DNA of 64,000 nt from Anaerolineaceae bacterium. Its GTDB lineage: Bacteria; Chloroflexota; Anaerolineae; Anaerolineales; Anaerolineaceae. The translations under genes and the position numbers were made by a program. Shown piece by piece: positions 36,699 to 45,720 of this stretch. The DNA is taken from contig JAFGXF010000060.1 in assembly GCA_016936755.1 (NCBI GenBank), forward strand, positions 1 through 64,000, in the 5' to 3' direction. How positions within the stretch are numbered: the first letter of the stretch is position 1; every line of letters starts with the position of its first letter. The notes under the pieces were generated by a model that made no database searches, was not told the origin of the DNA, and saw nothing but the letters and a program-made list of their open reading frames with translations.

Positions 36699-38110
36699 TA
36701 ATTAATCCCTTTATTTGTCTTCATTGCTTTCGTCAATGCAGTCTCAAGAGCTTCTCTAATTGTACGCACTTCGACTACTTCAATATCAGTGGGCCTCTTA
36801 TCCTTATTGTTTAGTCGTTTTGGTATCACAATTCGCTTAAACCCCAGGTTTGCCGCCTCTTTAATTCTTGGTTCAATCTGGCTGACCATGCGCAATTCGC
36901 CTGATAATCCTATTTCTCCCAGAAGTACCGTATCTGCTCGCACGGGTACATCACGGTAAGATGAGGCAACTGCGGTTGCGATGGCAAGATCAAGTGCTGG
37001 TTCCATTATTTTCAACCCGCCAACCACATTAACAAAAACATCCTGTTCGCTGAGTGGAAGATTCAGCCGCCGGGCCAGTACCGCAACTACCATCAACAAG
37101 CGGTTAAGGTCCACCCCATTGGGAGTCCTGCGTGCATTACCGAAATTAGTATGGCTGGTTAGCCCCTGAATTTCAACAAGCAACGGCCTGGTACCCTCCA
37201 TGGTGACCGAAATGGCTGAACCGGGAGAATTCACCAGGCGTTCTGCCAGGAATGCTTCAGATGGGTTGCTTACTTCAGTCAGTCCACGCTCACTCATGGT
37301 GAATACCCCTACCTCAGCAGTTGTACCAAAGCGGTTCTTTACCGAGCGCAATAAACGATATGTTTGAAACGCGTCACCTTCGAGATATAAAACAGTATCC
37401 ACAATGTGTTCCAGGACCCGTGGGCCGGCAATTACACCTTCCTTGGTCACATGTCCGATCAGGAAGACAGATACACTACTGGCCTTGGCATACTCACGTA
37501 ATCTGGATGCACATTCCCTGACCTGTGATAAAGATCCGGCACTCGAGTCCATCTCTGGCAGGAAAGTGGTTTGAATAGAATCCACGATAATCAGTGCCGG
37601 CTGCGTTTGTGACAGATGGCTAAGGATAACATCCAGATTCGTCTCTGTGACCAACAACAGCTTATCCGGAAGAGCGGCGGTCCCGTCCAGCAAACGGGAT
37701 GCACGCATCTTAATTTGTCGTTCAGACTCCTCGCCAGATACATATAAAACCGGTATGCTCATGCCCAGCTGCATGGCCATCTGTAAAACCAGGGTGGACT
37801 TTCCAATACCTGGATCTCCCCCGATTAGAACAACTGATCCGGGAACAATCCCTCCACCCAATACCCGTGCAAATTCCGCTATCGGTAAAACGAGTCGCTC
37901 GTCTACATCCCCTTCGATATCCTGCATTTTTCTGGGTGAGGAGAGACTTGAAGTACCTCCTGTTTTCAATCTGATGGCAGAACCGCCCGCGTTAGGTACA
38001 AACTCCTCCAGCATACTGTTCCATGTTCCACAGCCCGGACAGCGTCCGAGTAGTTTTGGGCTTGCCCTCCCGCATTGTTGGCATACGAAATGAGTGAACG
38101 TTTTTGTCAT
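36698..38110 (-). CDS. radA: DNA repair protein RadA
   Basis: A 470-residue branch-migration ATPase in homologous recombination. It has an N-terminal C4 zinc finger (CQQCG...CPGCG), RecA-like ATPase with Walker A GGDPGIGKSTLV, the RadA-specific KNRFG motif, and a C-terminal Lon-like domain (VNVVGGLKI, later GEIGLSGELR). The start at 38110 fits the family; an in-frame Met nine codons upstream does not. Sits 47 bases after clpC, as in the clpC-radA order of Firmicutes. Confidence 0.95.
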   Translation of the reverse strand: MTKTFTHFVCQQCGRASPKLLGRCPGCGTWNSMLEEFVPNAGGSAIRLKTGGTSSLSSPRKMQDIEGDVDERLVLPIAEFARVLGGGIVPGSVVLIGGDPGIGKSTLVLQMAMQLGMSIPVLYVSGEESERQIKMRASRLLDGTAALPDKLLLVTETNLDVILSHLSQTQPALIIVDSIQTTFLPEMDSSAGSLSQVRECASRLREYAKASSVSVFLIGHVTKEGVIAGPRVLEHIVDTVLYLEGDAFQTYRLLRSVKNRFGTTAEVGVFTMSERGLTEVSNPSEAFLAERLVNSPGSAISVTMEGTRPLLVEIQGLTSHTNFGNARRTPNGVDLNRLLMVVAVLARRLNLPLSEQDVFVNVVGGLKIMEPALDLAIATAVASSYRDVPVRADTVLLGEIGLSGELRMVSQIEPRIKEAANLGFKRIVIPKRLNNKDKRPTDIEVVEVRTIREALETALTKAMKTNKGIN

Positions 38111-38156
38111 GGGTAAAAAAATCAAGGTGCCTTGCACCCCGATAGCAATAACCTGC

Positions 38157-40664
38157 TTATGCCTTTACGCCGGCCTCTGCTGGGCTGTGTAACCCGTCTT
38201 TTGTCTTTGAGAGGATGATTTCCTTCTGGTCATTTACACACACCCAGACCGTCTCTCCATCTTTAAACCCCCCGGCAAGAACAGCATCGGATAGGGGGTC
38301 TTCAATCTTTTGCTGGATGACTCGTCGAAGGGGTCGGGCGCCCATATCCGGGTCGTAACCTTCCTCGGCTAACCGTTGGATTGCCTCTCTGGTTGCTTTT
38401 ATCTCGATTTGATTCTCCTGTAACCTCTCAGACACCTTTTTTAATTCCAAGCCCACTATCTGTTTTATATGATCTCTACTTAATGCGCGGAACACAATCA
38501 CACCATCCAACCGGTTTACAAACTCGGGTCGGAAGACTTTTTTTAGTGCATCAAGTAATTTCTTCCGCATTTCTTCATAGTCTTTTTGCTCTTCGCTGGC
38601 TTCGTCCCGTTTGGGTGCAAACCCGAGCGTTGTCTGTCGGCGAATTTCATCAGCACCAATGTTCGATGTCATTACAATGATGGCATTACGAAAATCCACC
38701 TTGTGGCCCCGGGCATCTGTAAGGTGGCCTTCCTCCATGATCTGGAGGAGCATATTATGGGCTTCTGTGTGTGCTTTTTCAACCTCGTCAAATACGATTA
38801 TTGAATATGGTTTGCGCCGTATGGTTTCTGTCAATTGGCCAGCATCGTCATAACCAACATATCCGGGTGGTGCGCCTACCAGCCGACTTACCGTGTGGCG
38901 TTCCATGAATTCGGACATGTCCAACTGAACCATGGCTTCTTCACTTCCAAACAGGAAGCATGCAAGCGCTTTGGTCAACTCGGTTTTTCCCACACCGGTT
39001 GGACCAAGGAAGATAAAACTGCCTATTGGCCGTTTTGGATCCTTTAATCCAGCTCGTGAGCGCCTGACCGCCCTGGCAACTGCACTGATGGCATCCTCCT
39101 GCCCAATAATCGATTTTTTAAGCTCTTTTTCCATTTTCAAGAGCCGTTCTGATTCTGCAGTGGCTATTTGCATAACCGGCACGCCGGTCCACATTGCAAC
39201 CAGTTCCGCAATATCGTCAGCACTTACAACCGGGCTGGTTTCCCTGTCCCAATTTAATTGCAGGCTGCTGAATTGTTTTTCCAATAATACTTCCTGATCA
39301 GCAAGCCCGCTGGCCTCCTCGTCCCGTTGTTCCTCAATTGCCAGCGCTCGTTTTTCGCGGATCTCACGCAACTGAAGTATTAATTCCCTGGTAGTCTTGG
39401 CTGCTGGACTTTTATACATTCTAACGCGCGATGAGCTTTCATCTATCAGATCAATGGCTTTATCTGGAAGAAACCGGTCGTTCACATACCGTGCTGAGAG
39501 TCTTGCGGCGGCTTCCAGCGCCTCATTAGAAATGGTTAAACGATGATGTTCCTCATATGCACTTCGAACACCATATAAGATTTTTATCGTCTCGTCTACT
39601 GATGGTTCGTTAACTGTGATGGGTTGAAAACGTCTTTCCAGTGCCGCATCACTCTCGATATGTTTTCGATACTCTTCCATGGTTGTGGCACCAATCACCT
39701 GGAGTTCACCTCTTGAAAGAGCTGGTTTTAAGATATTTGCAGCATCAACCGATGAACCGGCTGCTCCGGCTCCCACCAACATATGAACTTCATCAATAAA
39801 GAGAATTGCTTTCGATAGTTTCAGCTCGTCAATTACTCGTTTCAGCCGTTCTTCAAATTGACCCCGGTACATCGTTCCTGCAACCAACGAGCCGACATCC
39901 AGCTGAAGAACTCGTTTTCCCAATAGAGGACCAGGCACATCACCGGCCAGGATGCGCTGGGCAAGGCCTTCCACAATTGCCGTTTTTCCAACACCCGGCT
40001 CTCCAATTAACGCCGGATTATTCTTGTTGCGTCGGGCAAGCACCTGGATGACACGTTCGATTTCCATTTGTCGGCCAATGACCGGGTCAAGCTTGTTCTC
40101 TTCAGCCAGTGTTGTCAAATCGACAGCCAATTGATCAACAAGTGGCGTTTTCGTCTGACTTTGTGCATCCGCTTTTTGTGTAGACCGTTTACTCGAAACG
40201 GGTTCACCTGTAGCTGCGAGACCGGTGGATTCCTGCATAATCCGCCGGGTTTGCCGTCGAATCTGGTCTGGGCTTATGCCAAGGTTTTTTAAAATTTCAA
40301 ACGCCGGCCCACTGGTAAGCCGTATCAACCCGAGCAGTAGATGTTCTGTCCCAATATAGCGATGTCGCAGCTGGCGAGCTTCATCAAAAGCGTTCTCAAG
40401 CGATTGTTGGGTGTCTGCAGATAACTCAAGCTTGGTGGTTCTTTTTTGGGTGCGGACGGTTAAGCGCTCGACCATATCCAACAAACGTTCCGGGGAAACG
40501 TTTAATTCCTTTAATACGCGCCCGGCCACACCATCTTCTTCCAAGACAAGACCGAGTAAGAGGTGCTCGGTATCGATCTGGGTTTGATGTAATCGCTCAG
40601 CTTCCTGGTGAGCAAGACTGAGGACGTGCCGTGCTCTCTGGGTTAAACGTTCAATACCTGACAA
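38157..40664 (-). CDS. clpC: Clp protease ATPase ClpC
   Basis: An 835-residue Hsp100 unfoldase that feeds ClpP. N-terminal double Clp-N repeats (residues 1-145), AAA-1 ([13 protein letters not shown] near 225), a middle region with UVR-like helices (about 425-470), AAA-2 ([14 protein letters not shown] near 560), and a ClpB-D2 C-terminal domain. The start codon is TTG, with GGAG ten bases upstream; no in-frame ATG fits the family. No CtsR or McsAB gene is next to it. First gene of the clpC-radA run. Confidence 0.94.
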   Translation of the reverse strand: MSGIERLTQRARHVLSLAHQEAERLHQTQIDTEHLLLGLVLEEDGVAGRVLKELNVSPERLLDMVERLTVRTQKRTTKLELSADTQQSLENAFDEARQLRHRYIGTEHLLLGLIRLTSGPAFEILKNLGISPDQIRRQTRRIMQESTGLAATGEPVSSKRSTQKADAQSQTKTPLVDQLAVDLTTLAEENKLDPVIGRQMEIERVIQVLARRNKNNPALIGEPGVGKTAIVEGLAQRILAGDVPGPLLGKRVLQLDVGSLVAGTMYRGQFEERLKRVIDELKLSKAILFIDEVHMLVGAGAAGSSVDAANILKPALSRGELQVIGATTMEEYRKHIESDAALERRFQPITVNEPSVDETIKILYGVRSAYEEHHRLTISNEALEAAARLSARYVNDRFLPDKAIDLIDESSSRVRMYKSPAAKTTRELILQLREIREKRALAIEEQRDEEASGLADQEVLLEKQFSSLQLNWDRETSPVVSADDIAELVAMWTGVPVMQIATAESERLLKMEKELKKSIIGQEDAISAVARAVRRSRAGLKDPKRPIGSFIFLGPTGVGKTELTKALACFLFGSEEAMVQLDMSEFMERHTVSRLVGAPPGYVGYDDAGQLTETIRRKPYSIIVFDEVEKAHTEAHNMLLQIMEEGHLTDARGHKVDFRNAIIVMTSNIGADEIRRQTTLGFAPKRDEASEEQKDYEEMRKKLLDALKKVFRPEFVNRLDGVIVFRALSRDHIKQIVGLELKKVSERLQENQIEIKATREAIQRLAEEGYDPDMGARPLRRVIQQKIEDPLSDAVLAGGFKDGETVWVCVNDQKEIILSKTKDGLHSPAEAGVKA

Positions 40665-40851
40665 TGGCTTGTTTCTCCTGAAAGTCAGATCTATTACTTA
40701 TATACATGCTTCAGGTCAATACGATTAGACGCTGACCGTAAATCTAAAATGATTTTACCAAATGTCCGTTAGAAAAGCATTAAGGCTTTACGATTGATCA
40801 GCCCCTTGTTTTTCCGGATGTTGGATCATATATGCCCTGACAGTGGCCGGC

Positions 40852-41277
40852 TTAATCAAAATCCACGCCTTCATATTTCGATATCATTTTTCGCCAATCT
40901 TGTGATACCGGTGTGGTTCTTTCAGTACGATAATCAAAAGAAACCATTACTGTTTCAGCTGTTGCCAGAACCTTTCTGCTGTCTTCATCCTCAATCTGGT
41001 ATTGAAAAGTCAAGCTCTTATTCCCAATAGCTGACACCCTAACCCCAACTTTAATGCTTTGGGAAAGCTTGGTGGGCGCCAGATAACTGACATGTGAATC
41101 AGCAACGATCAAGTCCAGATCAAGAAATGACTCTCCTGCCCATAAGCCTATTTCAACAATATATTTTATTCGTGCAAACTCGATAAAGGTTATGTATTTG
41201 GCATTATTGACATGTCCTTGAGCATCGATGTCATTATAGCGAATCTGAATGGGTTGGTAGAATCTGAATTGTTGCAT
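40852..41277 (-). CDS. Acyl-CoA thioesterase, YbgC/FadM hot-dog fold
   Basis: A 141-residue hot-dog protein with the 4-hydroxybenzoyl-CoA-thioesterase signature YNDIDAQGHVNNAKYITFIE, where the Asp is catalytic. It hydrolyses short- or medium-chain acyl-CoA; the exact substrate is unknown. The start at 41277 (MQQFRFYQP) is preferred over an upstream Met. It lies upstream of clpC on the same strand with a 187-base gap. Confidence 0.85.
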   Translation of the reverse strand: MQQFRFYQPIQIRYNDIDAQGHVNNAKYITFIEFARIKYIVEIGLWAGESFLDLDLIVADSHVSYLAPTKLSQSIKVGVRVSAIGNKSLTFQYQIEDEDSRKVLATAETVMVSFDYRTERTTPVSQDWRKMISKYEGVDFD

Positions 41278-41351
41278 AAGTTGATTATACTGCCTGCCAC
41301 GGATCCGTATGCAGCGGTAAAAGGTCATTTCGAGTGAATGACCTCTATCAC

Positions 41352-41380
41352 TTGCACGTCTCGTGTTTATAAAATATACT
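41352..41380 (+). promoter_or_regulatory. Promoter of the Rrf2 regulator gene
   Basis: TTGCAC at 41352-41357 and TATACT at 41375-41380 with a 17-base spacer; the start site would be near 41387. Rrf2 proteins often autoregulate, but I could not assign an operator. Confidence 0.7.
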
Positions 41381-41424
41381 AATGCAATCTATATTACCCT
41401 TAATACCAAAAAAGGGAGATTATT

Positions 41425-41817
41425 ATGCAAATTACGCGTCAAGCTGACTATGCCTTGCGGGCAATGCTTTACCTTGCCCGCCTTGGTCCCAATGAGCGCG
41501 CCCCCACAAGTGACATTGCCCATCAACAACACATACCACCCTCGTTTTTGGCGAAGATCATCTCCCAGTTATCCATCGCTGGTTTAATCCAAACCTCACG
41601 TGGAGCGCATGGTGGTGTATCCATGGCCCGCCCAGCTGAAAAAATCTCACTTCTTGAGGTCGTGGAGGCTATTGACGGGCCAATCGCCTTGAATGAGTGC
41701 ACCGGTAATATCGTCACATGTTCGTTTGGCGAAGATTGCCCTTTGCGCCCAGTCTGGTGTGAAATTCAGGTGGAAATGGTGAGCAAATTACGATCTACCA
41801 ATTTTGGCCAATTTTAA
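41425..41817 (+). CDS. Rrf2-family transcriptional regulator with Fe-S type cysteines
   Basis: A 130-residue winged-helix regulator. The N-terminal helix-turn-helix (MQITRQADYALRAMLYLARLG) is typical of Rrf2. Cys92, Cys99 and Cys105 match the IscR/NsrR cluster spacing, and a fourth Cys is at 112, so it can probably bind an Fe-S cluster and sense iron, redox or NO. An AAGGGAG precedes the ATG. It is followed by a terminator; no Fe-S assembly operon is adjacent, so the targets are elsewhere. Confidence 0.88.
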   Translation: MQITRQADYALRAMLYLARLGPNERAPTSDIAHQQHIPPSFLAKIISQLSIAGLIQTSRGAHGGVSMARPAEKISLLEVVEAIDGPIALNECTGNIVTCSFGEDCPLRPVWCEIQVEMVSKLRSTNFGQF

Positions 41818-41845
41818 TTAATTCAACGATAGTCTCTTCGTCTTT

Positions 41846-41880
41846 GCACCTCCCCTGGAAATCTCGAGGGAGGTGCCATT
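41846..41880 (+). terminator. Terminator after the Rrf2 gene
   Basis: A perfect 9-bp stem (GCACCTCCC/GGGAGGTGC) with a 13-base loop, followed by an AT-rich stretch with a weak T-tract. Confidence 0.6.
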
Positions 41881-41942
41881 TAATCATCTTTTCCTCCTCC
41901 CTCTCTGCACAACGCTCCTCATCCATGAGATAATACAACCTG

Positions 41943-43193
41943 ATGCTTATACATTCTGCTGCTCAATTATTGACCATCGCTGGTTCCCCCCAACGAGGCC
42001 TTCACTTGGGCGAACTCGGAATCATTGAAAATGGTGCGGTACTTATCAATGGCGAGACAATCGTCAAGGTGGGAGAGAGTCAAGAGTTACTCAGCCAATA
42101 CCCGCACGAGTCTCTCTTTGATGCAAGTGGCCTTGTGGTCATGCCTGGATTGGTAGATCCCCATACACACCTGCCGTGGGTAGGTGACCGCTCCGATGAA
42201 TTCGAAATGCGATTGATCGGGAAGAGCTATATGGAAATCATGTCAGCCGGTGGAGGGATAAACAGCACCGTTGGGGCGACCATTAATAGCAGTTTTGATC
42301 AATTGCTCGATGAAACCAGGCAACGGGCAAGGACACTTTTTAATCATGGAACTACCACTGCAGAGGCCAAGACCGGCTATGGTCTGACGCTCGAAAATGA
42401 AATTCGCCTTCTCCAGAGTATTGATACGATTAATCAGGAAGGACCGCTGGAACTTATTCCAACTTTCCTGGGTGCTCATATCATCCCGCCTGATTACCAA
42501 GCTCATCCGGATGACTATGTACAATCCATATGCCTGGATATGCTTCCCCGCGTAGTTGATTGGTGGCGTACAAAAAACAAAAACGCCGCGTTGCCCTTTG
42601 TGGATGTATTCTGTGATCAGGGTGCGTTTTCTATTCAACAAACACAAACCATATTTAAAGCAGCCTGTGGGCTTGGTTTTCCTATCAAAATTCATGCAGA
42701 TGAATTTGCAAATCTGGGTGGTGCACAATTGGCCGTTGCTTTCCATGCCACCTCGGCGGACCATCTTGTAAAAACCAGCCCCGAAGACATCCAAGCCCTC
42801 GCTAAAAGCACAACAGTTGCCGTTTCATTACCATGCACACCTTTTGGTCTTGGGCACAGCGAATATACACCAGCGCGTGACCTCCTTGCGTCAGATGCCC
42901 TGTTCGCACTTGCAAGTGATCTCAATCCGGGGACGGCCTGGTGTGGAAACATGCAATTCGTGATCGCCCTTGCCTGCCGGTATATGCATTTAACCCCGGC
43001 ACAGGCTGTCGCATCCTCCACAATTAATGCTGCAGCAGCTATAAATCTTGCTGATCGTATTGGATCAATTGAGCCAGGTAAACAGGCGGACTTGATTATT
43101 CTATCTGTCAATGATTATCGCCAACTGGCCTATCGCTTCGGGATTAACCTTGTCAAAAACGTTATCAAGAAAGGACGGGTATACTCCGTCTGA
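41943..43193 (+). CDS. hutI: Imidazolonepropionase
   Basis: A 416-residue amidohydrolase that opens 4-imidazolone-5-propionate in histidine breakdown. Metal-site motifs: PHTHLPWVGDR, KIHADEF, SADHL, and ASDLNPGTAWCGNMQFV. No hutH, hutU or hutG lies next to it. No Shine-Dalgarno is seen; a TAATAC six bases before the ATG suggests a leaderless transcript. It could act on a related imidazolone or guanidino substrate, but the family match is strong. Confidence 0.9.
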   Translation: MLIHSAAQLLTIAGSPQRGLHLGELGIIENGAVLINGETIVKVGESQELLSQYPHESLFDASGLVVMPGLVDPHTHLPWVGDRSDEFEMRLIGKSYMEIMSAGGGINSTVGATINSSFDQLLDETRQRARTLFNHGTTTAEAKTGYGLTLENEIRLLQSIDTINQEGPLELIPTFLGAHIIPPDYQAHPDDYVQSICLDMLPRVVDWWRTKNKNAALPFVDVFCDQGAFSIQQTQTIFKAACGLGFPIKIHADEFANLGGAQLAVAFHATSADHLVKTSPEDIQALAKSTTVAVSLPCTPFGLGHSEYTPARDLLASDALFALASDLNPGTAWCGNMQFVIALACRYMHLTPAQAVASSTINAAAAINLADRIGSIEPGKQADLIILSVNDYRQLAYRFGINLVKNVIKKGRVYSV

Positions 43194-43201
43194 TTTCAAC
43201 T

Positions 43202-43846
43202 ATGCCTACGCCCGAACAAGCCCGTGCCTGGTTGCCTCTTGATGACCCTGTGCATGATTACGATCATGTCATGCGGGTTTACAGCATGGCAGAAATCATT
43301 GCCAAGGAAGAGGGCGCAGATCTGGAAATCGTTCGAGCGGCTGCCTTACTGCATGATGCCGTTGGGAGCACACCAAATGCCCAGCCTGCGTCGCACCGGA
43401 ATAACCACCATGGCAACTCAGCTGAATATGCGCTTGTTGTGTTAAAACAGGAGGGCTGGTCGGATGATCGAATCAAGGCCGTCCAGCATTGCATCCGTGC
43501 ACACCGATTCCGGTTTACCACAGAGCGACCAGAAACCATTGAAGCAAAAGTTCTATACGATGCCGACAAACTGGATGTGTTGGGAGCAATCGGTGCCGCC
43601 CGGACTATCGCTTACGCAATCCTCGCCGGTCAACCTGTATACGCCCAGCCATCAGAAAAATTTCTTAAGACTGGCACGAAAGAACCCGGTGAACCTCACA
43701 GCTCTTATCACGAGTTCTTATTTAAACTGATTAAAGTCAAAGACACTTTGCATACTGAGACTGCTCGAAGAATTGCGGCTGCCCGACACGATTTTTTAGT
43801 TGCTTATTACCAGGAACTGGTTGCTGAAGCCTCTGGTGAGAAGTGA
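43202..43846 (+). CDS. HD-domain phosphohydrolase
   Basis: A 214-residue protein with an HD domain: HDYDHVMRVY near the N-terminus, LLHDAVG around 50, and DADKLDVLGAIGA around 123. Such single-domain proteins hydrolyse nucleotides or other phosphoesters; the substrate is unknown. It follows hutI by eight bases and may be cotranscribed with it and with the DNA methyltransferase downstream. Confidence 0.75.
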   Translation: MPTPEQARAWLPLDDPVHDYDHVMRVYSMAEIIAKEEGADLEIVRAAALLHDAVGSTPNAQPASHRNNHHGNSAEYALVVLKQEGWSDDRIKAVQHCIRAHRFRFTTERPETIEAKVLYDADKLDVLGAIGAARTIAYAILAGQPVYAQPSEKFLKTGTKEPGEPHSSYHEFLFKLIKVKDTLHTETARRIAAARHDFLVAYYQELVAEASGEK

Positions 43847-43897
43847 ACTCAACAGAAATCCGTTCTATACTTGATCGTCTGCAAAAAGGTCATTCAA

Positions 43898-45037
43898 ATG
43901 GATAAAGGTTTGATTAAAGCATCAGATAATCGCACTCTTCCCATCGACCAGATCATCCATGGGAACTGCTTGACGGTCATGCCGACTTTCCCGGATGCAA
44001 GCATTGACACGGTTTTCGTGGACCCCCCCTACAATCTACGGCTAAGCAGGGATCTTTGGCGCCCCAATCGTACCCGCGTGGAAGCGGTCACAGATGAGTG
44101 GGATCAATTCAATGATTACTCGGACTACGATGTGTTTACCCGTCAATGGGTTGCGGAATGCCGCCGGGTATTAAAGCCGGGCGGAACATTATGGGCAATC
44201 GGGACTTACCATAACATTCACCGTATCGGAACAATTCTCCAGGATATGGATTTCTGGATACTGAACGACATTGTCTGGATCAAGACCAATCCGATGCCCA
44301 ATTTCCATGGCGTGCGATTTACCAATGCCCATGAGATCCTTATCTGGGCACAGAAACAGCGTAATTCGAAAACACCATTTAACTACCTGACTGCCAAATC
44401 CTTAAATGATGGTTTACAAATGCGAAGTGATTGGTTAATGCCAACCTGTGTTGGAAAAGAGCGCATTAAAAAGTCAGGGAAACGGGCTCATCCCACGCAA
44501 AAACCTGTGGGTCTTTTATATCGAATTCTGATTTCAAGCACACGGCCAGGTGATATTGTCCTGGATCCATTTTTTGGAACCGGAACGACTGGCCTGGTAG
44601 CTGATCAGTTGAAACGCCACTGGATCGGTATTGAGAAAGATATAGCATATGTTGAACTGGCACAGGAACGTATCCGCGCTGGCTCTCATCCGGATGCCAA
44701 TCCCGCGCTATATTCTCTTGCCGAGAAACGGCAGCAGCAACGCATTCCATTCGGTACACTGCTTGAGAATGGGCTACTACACCCGGGTCAGGAATTGTTC
44801 TTTGATAACAAAGATGGTCCTGTCGCGACGGTCCATTCTGACGGGTCTTTGCTTTGTGGAAGTCTTCGTGGCACTATCCATACATTGGGCCGCCAACTGC
44901 TCCAAGCGCCTTGCAATGGCTGGGTTCACTGGTTATACATGGATACTAAAAGTGGGCAGTTGCAAAGCATTGATGAACTGCGACAATCGCTTTTATCGAA
45001 CTCTTTGAACCCTCGCGCAATATCTATAGACGATTAA
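43898..45037 (+). CDS. CcrM/HinfI-like adenine DNA methyltransferase
   Basis: A 379-residue beta-class DNA methyltransferase (motif IV DPPY at residues 42-45 before motif I FxGxG at 226-229). Long stretches resemble Caulobacter CcrM and M.HinfI, which methylate adenine in GANTC: WRPN near 55, TYHNIHRIGTILQDMDFWILNDIVW, and NPMPNFHGVRFTNAHE. The C-terminal 90 residues correspond to the CcrM-type DNA-binding extension. No restriction gene is adjacent, so it is a solitary methylase. The ATG at 43898 has AAAAAGG upstream; a TTG nine codons earlier is possible. Confidence 0.88.
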   Translation: MDKGLIKASDNRTLPIDQIIHGNCLTVMPTFPDASIDTVFVDPPYNLRLSRDLWRPNRTRVEAVTDEWDQFNDYSDYDVFTRQWVAECRRVLKPGGTLWAIGTYHNIHRIGTILQDMDFWILNDIVWIKTNPMPNFHGVRFTNAHEILIWAQKQRNSKTPFNYLTAKSLNDGLQMRSDWLMPTCVGKERIKKSGKRAHPTQKPVGLLYRILISSTRPGDIVLDPFFGTGTTGLVADQLKRHWIGIEKDIAYVELAQERIRAGSHPDANPALYSLAEKRQQQRIPFGTLLENGLLHPGQELFFDNKDGPVATVHSDGSLLCGSLRGTIHTLGRQLLQAPCNGWVHWLYMDTKSGQLQSIDELRQSLLSNSLNPRAISIDD

Positions 45038-45058
45038 TGGGTCAAGAAGGAATAACGA

Positions 45059-45709
45059 ATGAATCAAGCCCACTTTGAAAAAATGTCTCAAAGCATAGTC
45101 AATGGGGATCCCGTACTGGCAACTTCCCTTGCTCAAAATGCCCTTGATATGGGAATCGACCCGCTGGATGCAATCACTCAAGGATTTGTGGTTGGTGTGG
45201 ACCTGGTTGGCGCGGCTTTTTCCAAAGGGGATGCATATCTCCCCGAACTCGTTATGGCAGGCGAGGCCATGAAAGCGGCGGTTGCTGTCCTTGAGCCAGA
45301 AATGCATCGCCGTGGTACAGAAAGAAAAACCTTGGGGAAAATCGTACTGGCCACTGTTGAGGGTGATATACATGAAATCGGTAAATCTCTGGTAGGCACG
45401 ATGCTTTCTGCTGCAGGTTTTGAGGTGTTTGACCTTGGTGTCAATGTGTCCACTGCAAAGATCATTGAAAAAAGCAAGGAAGTTAAAGCAGATATCATTG
45501 GTTTAAGCGCTCTATTGACTACAACCATGGTCAAACAAAAAGAAGTGATTAACTCTCTTATTAATGCCGGGTTGCGTTCGGCGGTGAAAGTCATGGTAGG
45601 TGGAGCTCCTGTTACCCGTGAATGGGTTGAACAGATCCAAGCAGATGGGTACAGTGAGGATGCTATCGGTGCTGTGGATATCGCCAGACAACTGGTGGGT
45701 CTATCCTGA
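45059..45709 (+). CDS. Corrinoid (B12-binding) methyl-carrier protein, MttC/MtbC type
   Basis: A 216-residue protein with an N-terminal B12-binding-2 helical cap (residues 1-85) and a Rossmann B12 domain carrying the base-off motif D103-x-H105-x-x-G108 (EGDIHEIGKSL). It carries a methyl group between methyltransferases. The next gene is an MttB-family methyltransferase, so the two are the usual cognate pair. An AAGGAAT precedes the ATG. Confidence 0.92.
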   Translation: MNQAHFEKMSQSIVNGDPVLATSLAQNALDMGIDPLDAITQGFVVGVDLVGAAFSKGDAYLPELVMAGEAMKAAVAVLEPEMHRRGTERKTLGKIVLATVEGDIHEIGKSLVGTMLSAAGFEVFDLGVNVSTAKIIEKSKEVKADIIGLSALLTTTMVKQKEVINSLINAGLRSAVKVMVGGAPVTREWVEQIQADGYSEDAIGAVDIARQLVGLS

Positions 45710-45720
45710 TCGGTTTTATC

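Noticed and set aside
42243..42794. Long minus-strand frame of 183 codons
   Set aside because: It is antisense to hutI, which has complete motifs.
43202..45037. Restriction-modification or defence island around the DNA methyltransferase
   Set aside because: No nuclease or other defence gene is adjacent; neighbours are metabolic genes.
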